Shown here in pieces: positions 35,289-44,417 of a stretch of 64,000 nucleotides of DNA; position 1 is the stretch's first letter; every line of letters starts with the position of its first letter. The position numbers were made by a program, and so were the translations under genes. Location: assembly GCF_947331465.1 (NCBI RefSeq), contig NZ_CAMZOK010000003.1:124001-188000 (forward strand), given 5' to 3'. The stretch is from Shimia sp. Alg240-R146 (GTDB lineage: Bacteria > Pseudomonadota > Alphaproteobacteria > Rhodobacterales > Rhodobacteraceae). The notes under the pieces were generated by a model, which saw only the letters and a list, made by a program, of their open reading frames with translations, ran no database searches and was not told the DNA's origin.

Positions 35289-38200
35289 TCAGGATGTTGA
35301 AAACTGCTCTGGTGTGACTTCAAGCGCGGTGCTGACCGCATCGACCGTGGCGGGCGCATCCAGCACAAAGAACGGATCAAGTCCGCGCTCGACCCGGCTT
35401 GCCCGCACCGCGTTGCGCACCGCTAGGAAAACGCTGGTGGCCAACACAAGCGGCGGTTCACCCACTTCCTTGGACGACAGCACGCCTTCGGTGGGGCTCA
35501 ATTCAAACGGCACCTTGCTGCGCGGGAACAAATGCGTGTCCAGTCGCAGCGGAATAGTGGTGGTCGCCGGAATCTTATACCGCCATGTGTTGACTGTGTT
35601 CAGCCGCCCTTCGTCGTCCGCCCCTTTGGGCTGGAACGCCATTTTCTCGGTCAACATCAACCCGACGCCTTGCACAAAGGCGCCCTCGACCTGCCCGATA
35701 TCCACCGCCGGATTGAGGCTCATGCCCATGTCATAGGCCAGATCGGCCGACAGGACCTTGGTCTCACCGGTCAGCACATCCACTTCGACAACCGCGCAGG
35801 CTGCCGAATAGGTCCACCCACAGAACTCCGTAAATGCCCCGGGAATGGGGGTGTCGCTCACGGTGTATCCCGGAATAGACGGCTGATCTTTAGGGTTGGA
35901 CGATTTGTAGGTGATGTTTGGCATGTCATCCAAACCACCCTCGATCTGCGCATTGTGTGTCGCCGTCAGGTTCACCCGATCGCCATAGGCCTGCGTAATC
36001 AGGGTCGGCCAGATCTGTTTGCCGGTAACGGTACTGATCGCCTGCCAGCCCTCATGCTTATAGTTCCAATAGTCCACACCGAGATTGACACACCACTGCT
36101 CGCCGTTCTGATCGCGCAGATAATCGGCATAGGCCATCAACCGTTTGCGCATTTCCTGACACAGCTGTTTGACCGCCTCTGCATTGTAGGACGTGCCCGT
36201 AGAGCCGCCTGTCGATGTCGGGTTCGGCGTGACCGCGGTGTGGGCGTTTTCCACTCGTACCATGTCCATCGGAATGTTGAGGACCATCGCGGCTACCTGC
36301 CGCGCCACGGTCAACAAACCCTGCCCCATTTCCACACCGGACTGATGGATCACCACTGTGCCGTCGGACTGATAAATCGCCAAACTGGCTGTGGCCTGCT
36401 CCAGCAGCGGCAGGTTGTAGCCCGAGCCATATTTAACCGGTAGCATCGCGACACCGCGCTTGCGCCAACGGTTCTTGGCGTTGAATTCAGCGACCTCTTG
36501 CTGCCGCGCCGCCAGATCCGCCTTGTCCTTCAGCCACTCCCAGACTTCCTGCATATAGCAATAGGTCAGCGCCTGCCCAAACGGCGTCGCCTGGCCGCGC
36601 ACATAAAGGCTCTTTTCTCGCACCTCCTCGCCGGTGATCGCGTCACCCTTCAGGCTCAACGCATACGCCGCGTCATCAATCGCTGCCTCCACGATGGCCT
36701 TGGATTGAATGTCGCCAAAGGCCCGCATCGCTGTTGATGGCGCGGTGTTGGTGCGACACACGTCGATCTGCGCCTGATAATTTGGCACTGAATACGCATT
36801 GTCCGCCCGCGTGATGATGCAGTTTGAGACAATAAACGAGCAGTCATAAAACGCGCCGCCATCGCCCCACAACTCAATGTTCTGACCGCGAATACGCCCC
36901 CGATCCGCCGGATCAATGTCGCCATTGTCCAAGGCAATCTGCACTTTACCGAAATAGCCGTGCCGCTTGCCGATCATCGACGTGTCCTCGTCACGGCTCA
37001 GCGCAAGGCGCACGGGTTTGTCAGTAGCACTGGCCGCCACCACGGCAGGCCCCACCACAAAACGCGTCTGCTCGGTCTTGCCGCCAAAGCCACCGCCCAC
37101 TGGCGGCACGTTGACTTGCAAGTGGTTGTATTGCGCCCCAATCGCCATGGCGCTGGTCTGGTGCATTTCCTGTGGGCTTTGCGTGGACGGATATACCGTC
37201 ATCGTATGTGCGTCTCCGGGTTCCACCAGAACGGCTTGCGGCTCCATATAGAAATGCACCTGCCCGCCGATCTTGTGGGTGCTGCCAGACACAGTGCAGC
37301 TGACGCCATCAATGCTGATCTGATCATCCCGTGTCGGGCGCGTGATTGGGTCCGCATCCCAATCGCTCCACCCCATTACGCTGCCAGGGCGGGTGATTTT
37401 CCAGATGTGAGAGACAAAACTCGCCTGTGACGGCCAATCCGGATAGACCGATCCAACGCTGATCGCGTCCTCCAGTGTCAGAACCGGCTGGTCCCACCAC
37501 GCCGGTTTTTCCCCGCCATCGGGCGCCTCATAAACTTTGGCCGTGTAGCCAACGCACTTCGCCTGAACAAATTGCGCGATCTCCTCGGAGGCCATTGGCG
37601 ATGTCGCCGCCACAAGTGCCAAACACTGGCCGACATAAACCACCGTTCCGTCGCTCAACAGCGGTTGATCCGCGCCCATCCCTTGAGGGTTGATGCCCGT
37701 CTTCGGCACGTTTTTACAGGTGATCAGCTCCTCAAATGCAGCAAACCTCTCAGCCAGAAACTCCGACATCTCCTTAACGGTCAATTTGGCACCGCTCTCC
37801 GGATGTTTAAAATGGAACACGCCCAACGCCACCGAGCTGTGCACAAGGCTGGCAAACAGGGTGCCATACGGGCTTGGCAGCTCGTGAGTATAGCGCAGCT
37901 TGCCCGCAGTTTGCTCCATGCCCAGATATTTGATGTAGGGCACACCCACAGGTTGACGTTCCATCGGCGCATCGGATTCCCAGCTCTGATGCCCGTGGCT
38001 CACTTCCCAGTTGCCCCAGCTTTCCACGCCGGCCGACTGATCCGGCGCTGGCACAAGCCCGCCGGTTTGCTCCAAGCCGTTGACGTAGGCTTTGTAGAGG
38101 AAACTGGTCGCCAACTGCGCCTTGTACGCGTTGGACACGCCTTCGTAAGGCAAGCCCGCCATCCGCTCATTCTGCGCGTCAAATTCCGCCAGAACCTCTT

Positions 38201-39893
38201 TCAAAAGGCTCTCGGCAATTTCTCCAATCGCATCCAGATTAAAAGGCTTTCCGAGCATCAACTGCTCGGTCTGCCGCGCACGCCAAGGGTAAGGCGCCAC
38301 ACCGCCAAACGTAAGGTTAACGTGCCTGATCAGCCCGTCATCATCCAACGTGATTTGCGATGTCGTGTTCACCAGAGAATGTGAATTCACCTCCCGCAAC
38401 GCCACCTTTTGCGCCAACGTCAGCACGCCTTTTTCCTGCGCCAGCAGCACCTGAAAACGGGTAAGGACCATGTGCTTCGCAATGCTCGCGTCCCGGCTCA
38501 GCTCATCAAACAGGTCGTCAATTTTGCTCCACTTAGGCTCCGGTCCACACCGGACATCGACCCATTCCACCCAGGATTCCGTCCCGGTAAGCGCCGTGGC
38601 CGCATCAGACGGAAACGGCTCGCCCTCGGCGACATGATGCGCGACCAACATAAAGTTGCCGCCAATCGTCGCCGCGTTGCGCACCAAACGTCCCGCCGTG
38701 CGCATCGCCATGTGATGCAGCGCGCCCAGCGGCGACGTGCTGGGATAGATGATCCGCCCGTCCGGATCGGTGGTGGTCAGGCCCAACGCCAGCATCTCTT
38801 TTTCCAGCTTCGTCAACAGGGTGCTGTAATCCGTTCCCGCCGGAATGTTGTAATACCCGTGCTCCTGACACAGCTCGCCCTGCAATTCAGGCACGGCGCG
38901 CACGTCTATCAACACATCTGCCGCCTGATATTCATCCGCGTAGATGCCATAAGAGGTGTTGGCATGCACCAACCGCGCCTCGGGAAGTGCGTTCATCAAC
39001 TCCACAAGCTCGGCCATCGACGTCGGCGCAAGCCATTTGCGTGCTCCATCTGTCTGCGCAGCAGGCGTCGGGGCCGCCTCTGCCGCTTCGGGAAACGGGA
39101 TCGTGATCTTTGAGGCAGGAATTTGCGTCCGCGCCTCGTGATCCAGACGGCATTTCATCCGCTCTTTCTCGTCTTCCTCGCTCCAGTCCCCGGCAAAGGT
39201 CTTCATCCCGGTCAGGATCGCGCGGTATCCGGTACAACGGCACAGATTGCCATCCAGCGCCTGTTCGATCTCGCGCTTTGTCGCGTTGTGATTGTTGAAC
39301 AGAAACTCGGTCATGTTCATGACAAACCCGACCGAGCAATAACCGCATTGCGTGCCATTGTTGGCCGCCAATCGATGGGCAACAGGGTTCATGCCACCAT
39401 GCAGCGGCAGCTGGGACAGATCGGCATTTGCTCCGTCTTTCACCACCTGCGCGGCGGTTTCGGCTTTGGCAACAACCTCCTGATGCACCGCTTTGGCAGC
39501 ATTGACGGACTTTAGCGGATCAGGGGCGACGCGATCCTGACTGCCCATTCTCGGCGCGCCCGCCCGCCCCATCACAAGGTTATGCTCGATCCGCGCCGGC
39601 AGCGGCTGGTTCGGCGTGCCGGTGCCTTCCACTGTTGTCACCACCAACCCATTCAAAGCCGTCACAGGCCGCAAGCAGGAATTGATCGCGCGATGCCGCG
39701 GCTTATGGATCTTTTCGTCCCAGTCTGACAGGATCACAGTACAGCCCCCACAGCCGCCCTGACCACAGGGTTTCTTGGGGCCCGTCAAATTCACATCAGG
39801 CGATTTCAAATAATCGATCAACAGCATGTCGGGCGATGGCGCGTCCAACGTCACCTTCTTACCGTTCAGAAAAAACGAAACTTGGTTGTCCAT
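35289..39893 (-). CDS. single-chain molybdenum hydroxylase (xanthine dehydrogenase/aldehyde oxidase family)
   Basis: A 1534-residue protein that fuses all domains of the family in eukaryotic order. The plant-type [2Fe-2S] domain has Cys43, 48, 51 and 73, the same numbering as bovine XDH. The second [2Fe-2S] domain has Cys183, 186, 218 and 220. Then come a CO-dehydrogenase-type FAD domain (about 270-560) and the molybdopterin domains, with GGGFGGK, STAMRAFGDIQ and the catalytic Glu in KEVGEPPL. An insertion of about 70 residues separates the two Fe-S domains. It hydroxylates a heterocycle or aldehyde; the substrate is unknown. The start at 39893 follows GAGGG. No XdhC-type maturation gene is nearby. 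Confidence 0.92.
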   Translation of the reverse strand: MDNQVSFFLNGKKVTLDAPSPDMLLIDYLKSPDVNLTGPKKPCGQGGCGGCTVILSDWDEKIHKPRHRAINSCLRPVTALNGLVVTTVEGTGTPNQPLPARIEHNLVMGRAGAPRMGSQDRVAPDPLKSVNAAKAVHQEVVAKAETAAQVVKDGANADLSQLPLHGGMNPVAHRLAANNGTQCGYCSVGFVMNMTEFLFNNHNATKREIEQALDGNLCRCTGYRAILTGMKTFAGDWSEEDEKERMKCRLDHEARTQIPASKITIPFPEAAEAAPTPAAQTDGARKWLAPTSMAELVELMNALPEARLVHANTSYGIYADEYQAADVLIDVRAVPELQGELCQEHGYYNIPAGTDYSTLLTKLEKEMLALGLTTTDPDGRIIYPSTSPLGALHHMAMRTAGRLVRNAATIGGNFMLVAHHVAEGEPFPSDAATALTGTESWVEWVDVRCGPEPKWSKIDDLFDELSRDASIAKHMVLTRFQVLLAQEKGVLTLAQKVALREVNSHSLVNTTSQITLDDDGLIRHVNLTFGGVAPYPWRARQTEQLMLGKPFNLDAIGEIAESLLKEVLAEFDAQNERMAGLPYEGVSNAYKAQLATSFLYKAYVNGLEQTGGLVPAPDQSAGVESWGNWEVSHGHQSWESDAPMERQPVGVPYIKYLGMEQTAGKLRYTHELPSPYGTLFASLVHSSVALGVFHFKHPESGAKLTVKEMSEFLAERFAAFEELITCKNVPKTGINPQGMGADQPLLSDGTVVYVGQCLALVAATSPMASEEIAQFVQAKCVGYTAKVYEAPDGGEKPAWWDQPVLTLEDAISVGSVYPDWPSQASFVSHIWKITRPGSVMGWSDWDADPITRPTRDDQISIDGVSCTVSGSTHKIGGQVHFYMEPQAVLVEPGDAHTMTVYPSTQSPQEMHQTSAMAIGAQYNHLQVNVPPVGGGFGGKTEQTRFVVGPAVVAASATDKPVRLALSRDEDTSMIGKRHGYFGKVQIALDNGDIDPADRGRIRGQNIELWGDGGAFYDCSFIVSNCIITRADNAYSVPNYQAQIDVCRTNTAPSTAMRAFGDIQSKAIVEAAIDDAAYALSLKGDAITGEEVREKSLYVRGQATPFGQALTYCYMQEVWEWLKDKADLAARQQEVAEFNAKNRWRKRGVAMLPVKYGSGYNLPLLEQATASLAIYQSDGTVVIHQSGVEMGQGLLTVARQVAAMVLNIPMDMVRVENAHTAVTPNPTSTGGSTGTSYNAEAVKQLCQEMRKRLMAYADYLRDQNGEQWCVNLGVDYWNYKHEGWQAISTVTGKQIWPTLITQAYGDRVNLTATHNAQIEGGLDDMPNITYKSSNPKDQPSIPGYTVSDTPIPGAFTEFCGWTYSAACAVVEVDVLTGETKVLSADLAYDMGMSLNPAVDIGQVEGAFVQGVGLMLTEKMAFQPKGADDEGRLNTVNTWRYKIPATTTIPLRLDTHLFPRSKVPFELSPTEGVLSSKEVGEPPLVLATSVFLAVRNAVRASRVERGLDPFFVLDAPATVDAVSTALEVTPEQFSTS

Positions 39894-39928
39894 CGGTTTA
39901 CCCTCTAACTCTCTGTTGAAATTGTCTT

Positions 39929-42016
39929 TTATGATTTTTTGGACCGTGCCTGATATCCTGCACGGGTCCACTTCACGACCTTGCTGCTGGCATCGCGCCA
40001 GACCATCACCATCCCGCCCGCACCATCTTCGCAAAGCGCGTGCTGACCGCCTTCTGGCAGTACAGCGCCCGGAACTTCGGCTTCCCGCGTCCACCCCGCC
40101 TGATCCAGAGTGCCAAACCCGTTTGATTTTGCTGATGCTGTGGACAGAACGCCGGTCAGCCCAAAAACCGCGTCATAGGCCTGCGGCGTGTCTGGATATG
40201 CGCCGCGATGCACCAAATGCAGTTCGCCTTCCATCGTGGCCAGCGTCAGCTTGCCATCCGCCAGATATTCATGTGCCACCGCAGCCAGTTTCTTGGCGAA
40301 ATTCCCAACAGCAAAATCCGCAATCGTCCAGGTGTATTGCGTGGTGTCGTTGTCAGGCGCCGGGTTGCCTTGGAAATCCTTCGCCTGCAACGCGTTGAAA
40401 TCGGCAAGGTTATAAGACGTCACGCGCATCGCCTGCGTGTTGCGCTCCTTGTAAACAAGGAACAATGACGCCCCCAACTGGCCCAGCGCCATTGGCCCGT
40501 CCGACAACTGCCCAACCGCAACTGCCGCACCCCAGCGCTCTCCGTCAAACACTGCGCTTTGAATGAACCCGTGGGCATCCTGCCAACCCATCATCATCTT
40601 GCGCCGATCACTGTCACCGACATCGCAATAGCCAAGCAGCGCGGGATTGCTGCCCCGCATCTCGTCGGGCAAAGTTTGCCAGTCCACCCAATCACAGCCG
40701 TCTTTGGACCGACTAAACACAAATCTGTCGTCCTTTGTCTGCGCAACCATCATCAAGCCATGGGCGTCTGACCCAAGGCAGATCGCGCCCCCAAACGTGG
40801 GCAATCCAATCGGCTCTGCCGCGCTCCAGGCGCCGTCTTCAAGTCGCGACAACGTCAAGGGCCCGTCGTCAGGCGTATCGGTCACCAGACATGGCACCCC
40901 ATGGCACAGCGCCGCTTCCGCCTCATTGCCCAGCTCAAGCCCAGTCTCTTGTGGTGCCGACCAGTCAAACGACTGTCCCCACAACGACCGCACCCACCCC
41001 GCACCGCGATCGTTGGTCTTCAGCGTGCCAAGATTAAAGTTTTCCTCAACCGTGCGCAGCAGGCTGTAGTGGTTGAACGGCCGATCCCACGTGCTGCCCG
41101 GTGTGATCATGTCCCCCAACAGGACCGAGTAGATCTGGTTGGGCCCGTCGTAATTGGTGTCATATCCAACTGCGTCGTAATCCGCCTCGTCAAACGTAAC
41201 CATGATCAAAGTGCCGGGCGGAACCCGTGATGCTTTCCATGCTGCCGCCGGATCGCTCAGCAACATATCTACATCCAGATCAAGCCCGATATTGCTCAGC
41301 CTCGATCCCGCCGCGCCTTGGACGTTCTCCACTCCGGGATTGCCGAAAAACACGAACTCCAGCCAGGCCGACAATTGCGGCACAAGCCGCGTACGCGGAT
41401 TGGTGTCAAAATGGGTGTTGTAAAGGTAATGACCGTCGTTCCAGATGTCCGGCGTGAACCACGCATAGTCCGGCAAATCGCCGCCTTCGACGTCCTCCCA
41501 AAAAGCCGCCTCATCTACAATCTTTGCCCAACGGTCAGGTTGCGACTGCACCGACTGAAACGACGCAAACGCGTTGTGTTTGCGAAAATATCGCGCCAAT
41601 GCGTCATTCGTGTTGGGGTACTGCTCAAGCGGCGCTTCGGGCGCCGGATAGGTCGGGTCCGCCCAAACGGGGTTCCACGCCTGCTGCGGCAACGCCTCCA
41701 TATAGGCTTTCCAACTCACACCCTTGTTTTCCAAAAGATCGACAAGGTTCGCCTGTGGCAACGCCGCAGTGGGTGCGTCGTCATTTGTCACATCACATAA
41801 CTGCCCGGCCAACGCCGCCACATAGTTGGTCTGCGACGGGTGAAAACACCCAAACGAATTGCTCAGAGACATCCCCGCCCGCGCGAGCTTTTCCATGAAC
41901 GGATCTGCCAACACATAATTGCGGTATTGGTTCTCCATCATCACAACGAGTATCCGCTCAAACGCGTGCCGCACGCGGGCCTCCTCTGCGTGCTCAAGGA
42001 CACGCATAAAATACAT
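39929..42016 (-). CDS. phosphoesterase (phospholipase C/acid phosphatase-like) with C-terminal repeat region
   Basis: A 695-residue protein. The N-terminal half (about 18-370) is an alkaline phosphatase-superfamily phosphoesterase; VVMMENQYRNY supplies metal ligands, FHPSQTNYVAALAG contains the nucleophile region, and LIMVTFDEADYD gives further metal ligands. The C-terminal half (about 385-690) has repeated SRLEDGAWSAAEPIG-, SKDGCDWVDW- and FDGERWGAA-like segments, which suggest a beta-propeller lectin- or sialidase-like fold. No signal peptide is seen. It is transcribed just before the molybdenum hydroxylase (35-base gap). A start at 42007 is equally possible. Confidence 0.78.
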   Translation of the reverse strand: MYFMRVLEHAEEARVRHAFERILVVMMENQYRNYVLADPFMEKLARAGMSLSNSFGCFHPSQTNYVAALAGQLCDVTNDDAPTAALPQANLVDLLENKGVSWKAYMEALPQQAWNPVWADPTYPAPEAPLEQYPNTNDALARYFRKHNAFASFQSVQSQPDRWAKIVDEAAFWEDVEGGDLPDYAWFTPDIWNDGHYLYNTHFDTNPRTRLVPQLSAWLEFVFFGNPGVENVQGAAGSRLSNIGLDLDVDMLLSDPAAAWKASRVPPGTLIMVTFDEADYDAVGYDTNYDGPNQIYSVLLGDMITPGSTWDRPFNHYSLLRTVEENFNLGTLKTNDRGAGWVRSLWGQSFDWSAPQETGLELGNEAEAALCHGVPCLVTDTPDDGPLTLSRLEDGAWSAAEPIGLPTFGGAICLGSDAHGLMMVAQTKDDRFVFSRSKDGCDWVDWQTLPDEMRGSNPALLGYCDVGDSDRRKMMMGWQDAHGFIQSAVFDGERWGAAVAVGQLSDGPMALGQLGASLFLVYKERNTQAMRVTSYNLADFNALQAKDFQGNPAPDNDTTQYTWTIADFAVGNFAKKLAAVAHEYLADGKLTLATMEGELHLVHRGAYPDTPQAYDAVFGLTGVLSTASAKSNGFGTLDQAGWTREAEVPGAVLPEGGQHALCEDGAGGMVMVWRDASSKVVKWTRAGYQARSKKS

Positions 42017-42267
42017 TTTCGCTAAATCTTCGCGTTAAAGGTGCGGCAAGATCTCACCTTAAATCAACCCCTGATTAAATCTTTTTTTAACATTCAACCC
42101 ATGGGTAAGCTGACCCAACACAGCCCCACCGGGCTTTGGGCTCCAGTCCAGAGCGCAGATCATTGCTGGCCACGCGACGGATTTTTGGTTCGCCGTATCA
42201 ATTGCAACGAACCCCTGGACAAACGTTCAGCTTAGTGGAGATGACGCAGGTAAATTACACCAAGCAG

Positions 42268-43377
42268 TCAACCAAAACGCCGCACTGGCATTTGCAAGAT
42301 CGTGCTGTCTTTCTGCGCCGCCGGCCGCACCGCCACGTCACATGGATTTGCCGCGCGCTGCTCCTCACAGGTGACCCGGAATTGGCGCGGGGACATCCCG
42401 TTCCAGCGGCGGAATGCCGTCGCAAAGGACGCTTGGTCCGAATATCCCAGCGCATAGGCAATCTCGCTGATGCGGACCTCGTCCTTGATCAGGGATTTGG
42501 CCAGATTGTTGCGCAACTCGCCAACAATGTCGCGGAAACTGACGCCTTCCCGCAGCAATCTGCGGTGCAAAGTGCGCGTGCTCATGCCCAGTTCTTCGGC
42601 AACTTTCTCGACCGCTGGCATGTGATTTGGCAAGGCTTCGGTCAGCACGTTTTCCACGCGTGCCCGCAAAGGGTTCGGTACGGGGCCTTCTTCCGCCAAC
42701 AGCAGTTGGCCGTATCCCGTCAAATGCGCCAGCAGATCAGGATCGTGTGTGGGGATCGGTGTATCAATGGCAGTCAGCGAAAACACCAAGGCGATCTCGT
42801 CGCTGCCAAACACCACCGGACAGGCCGCCACTTGGCGATACCGCTCGGCATCGTCTGCCACACGGTGCGTAAACCGGATTTCGATAGGCGCCACAACGGA
42901 CTGCGTCGCCGCCCTGATACGCGCAAGCGCTGTGAACACTGCGAATTCCACAAGCCGGTGGTCCGCAAGGTGTTTTGCATCGCGCCAGACAAAAACCATG
43001 CGCGCCTCGTCTTCTGACTCTTGCAACGACCAGCTCAGCGCAGGGCTGTCCAACCTGTGCAAACGCGCCGTGCTCTCAATCGCAGACCTCAGATCGCGCG
43101 CGGTGCGTCCGATATACTCGACCAGGTTTCCATCCCGCCGCAGCGCGAGCCCAATCCGCGCAGCAAATGTGGTGTTTTCCGTAGCATCACAGGCCGCGTG
43201 GACCCACATCGCCTGCCGATCCGCCCAGTCAAGATCACGCCCGCCCCGCGTCCGCGCCAAACGGTCCGAGAAGCTCAGCTTGATATGCGCCATGTCGCGC
43301 GGGCTCGCTCCAGCCCGTGACATTGCTGCCAGCAGGAACGCTTCAGAACGCTCGGCGCCACTACATTGCACGGTCAT
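42268..43377 (-). CDS. AraC family transcriptional regulator
   Basis: A 369-residue regulator with an N-terminal Arabinose_bd-type effector domain (about 25-230) of the OruR/ArgR-like lineage and a C-terminal double helix-turn-helix (about 255-345; VAEELGMSTRTLHRRL and ISEIAYALGYSDQASFATAFRRWNG). It lies 251 bases upstream of the phosphoesterase/molybdenum-hydroxylase genes on the same strand and may activate them. The resemblance to ornithine-utilisation regulators and the ADI operon on the other side make control of arginine metabolism an alternative. Confidence 0.9.
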   Translation of the reverse strand: MTVQCSGAERSEAFLLAAMSRAGASPRDMAHIKLSFSDRLARTRGGRDLDWADRQAMWVHAACDATENTTFAARIGLALRRDGNLVEYIGRTARDLRSAIESTARLHRLDSPALSWSLQESEDEARMVFVWRDAKHLADHRLVEFAVFTALARIRAATQSVVAPIEIRFTHRVADDAERYRQVAACPVVFGSDEIALVFSLTAIDTPIPTHDPDLLAHLTGYGQLLLAEEGPVPNPLRARVENVLTEALPNHMPAVEKVAEELGMSTRTLHRRLLREGVSFRDIVGELRNNLAKSLIKDEVRISEIAYALGYSDQASFATAFRRWNGMSPRQFRVTCEEQRAANPCDVAVRPAAQKDSTILQMPVRRFG

Positions 43378-43421
43378 CGTCTTTTCCTTCCGTCAAGCAT
43401 TTGGTGAACCGGCCAGTCCGT

Positions 43422-43598
43422 TTACTTCCATTGGGTCATGCTCGTTCGGTCACTCGGTCTTTTTGCAAAATGTTGTTCGCGTGCCAGCGCAGCCAAGGCT
43501 TCGGCGGCCTTGCGCACACTGGCTTTTTGGTTGTCAGCGGTCATTTTCTGATCGCGCTGAAGGAGGGCGTTGGTACCCAAAGAGACAACAATCTTCAT
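43422..43598 (-). pseudogene. truncated carbamate kinase remnant (second arcC)
   Basis: Starting at the ATG at 43598, about 43 residues (MKIVVSLGTNALLQRDQ..., ending ALAREQH) align without gaps to the N-terminus of the intact ArcC at 47236-48171 ([17 protein letters not shown]...). The similarity then stops abruptly and 15 unrelated residues follow before the stop. The conserved GGNALL has become GTNALL. The remaining 260 or so residues of the enzyme are missing. It is a decayed duplicate or the scar of a replaced ADI operon. Confidence 0.8.
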
Positions 43599-43736
43599 GG
43601 ATATTGACCTATCTGCTGTGAAGCACACCCGACGCAGCGACCCGAAAATGCGACTTGTGTGAATTTGGAAACCCAAGACGGATGAGGGAGATCCGCCTCA
43701 GGCTTTCGACCGATCGGTTTCGCAGGCCGATCAGTT

Positions 43737-43952
43737 TTAGAAGGACAGCAATGCCGACAGACGCTCTCCTTCTTCTGAATGAAAATGGGCACGAAAATCC
43801 TGCGCCAGACGGTCACAGATTGCGCTGGCCTCGCCACCATTCGTGGCCAAATGGCTGCGCTCTTCAAAGCCAAAGGACCGGCTCAACACCTCTTCCTCAG
43901 CTCCGCCAAAGCCACGCGCTCCGTGACCATGAAATGTTTTATCTCTTTGCAT
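43737..43952 (-). CDS. small hypothetical protein
   Basis: A 71-residue frame with AAGAGG seven bases before the ATG at 43952. It is charged, with several His (MQRDKTFHGHGARGF, then RAHFHSEEGERLSALLSF) and no membrane segment. I do not recognise a family. It is on the same strand as the arcC remnant and about 140 bases upstream of it, so it may be a leftover of the same lost operon or a real small gene. Confidence 0.4.
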   Translation of the reverse strand: MQRDKTFHGHGARGFGGAEEEVLSRSFGFEERSHLATNGGEASAICDRLAQDFRAHFHSEEGERLSALLSF

Positions 43953-44362
43953 GTTGGCCTCTTCCCACTCGCAAACGCCCCTCCAGTCAGGACAAACGCA
44001 AGCCTCTCTTCACTTCGATCACCACATCCTGCGGCGACCATCAATTGCATACTGATTGCAAGTTACCATTTGTTAACGCTTTTATCAAGGTCTTTGATTG
44101 CAAGTCGCACCCATCATGATTGCGCCCCTCAATCACACTGCCGCCCGGCGGCGCCACATGGGCCGCTCCACGGCTAACCAAATGAATTTTAAAGACGAAT
44201 TTATCCGCCCGGCGCACGGCCTTGGACAAGGCCGGCTTCTTGCAGCGAAAACGTCAGCGTAAATCCAAAGGCGATGATCGAGATCGGGTGGGTTCCGGCG
44301 AATCGCCCTCTCGATTTAACGGCTGCGAAAACCGCCAAAACCCAGCCGTGACGGACGGAACG
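43953..44362. other. intergenic interval, about 410 bases, with two GATTGCAAG motifs
   Basis: No gene is supported. It holds TGATTGCAAG (44053-44062) and TTTGATTGCAAG (44093-44104), a motif also found upstream of arcD, and ends at the ADI operon terminator. It may contain the promoter of the small gene at 43952. Confidence 0.5.
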
Positions 44363-44391
44363 AAAAAGGGCGGCCGCTGCTGCGACCGCCC
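44363..44391 (-). terminator. terminator of the ADI/P-type ATPase operon
   Basis: On the minus strand, GGGCGGTCGC pairs with GCGGCCGCCC (loop AGCA) and is followed by TTTTT, 27 bases after the ATPase stop codon. Confidence 0.9.
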
Positions 44392-44417
44392 CTTTTCCAA
44401 ATGTATCCCGGAAGGAC

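Noticed and set aside
44085-44104. Possible FNR box near 44085-44104
   Set aside because: ATCAA-GGTCT-TTGAT has the half-sites facing outwards with a five-base gap, the reverse of the FNR consensus.
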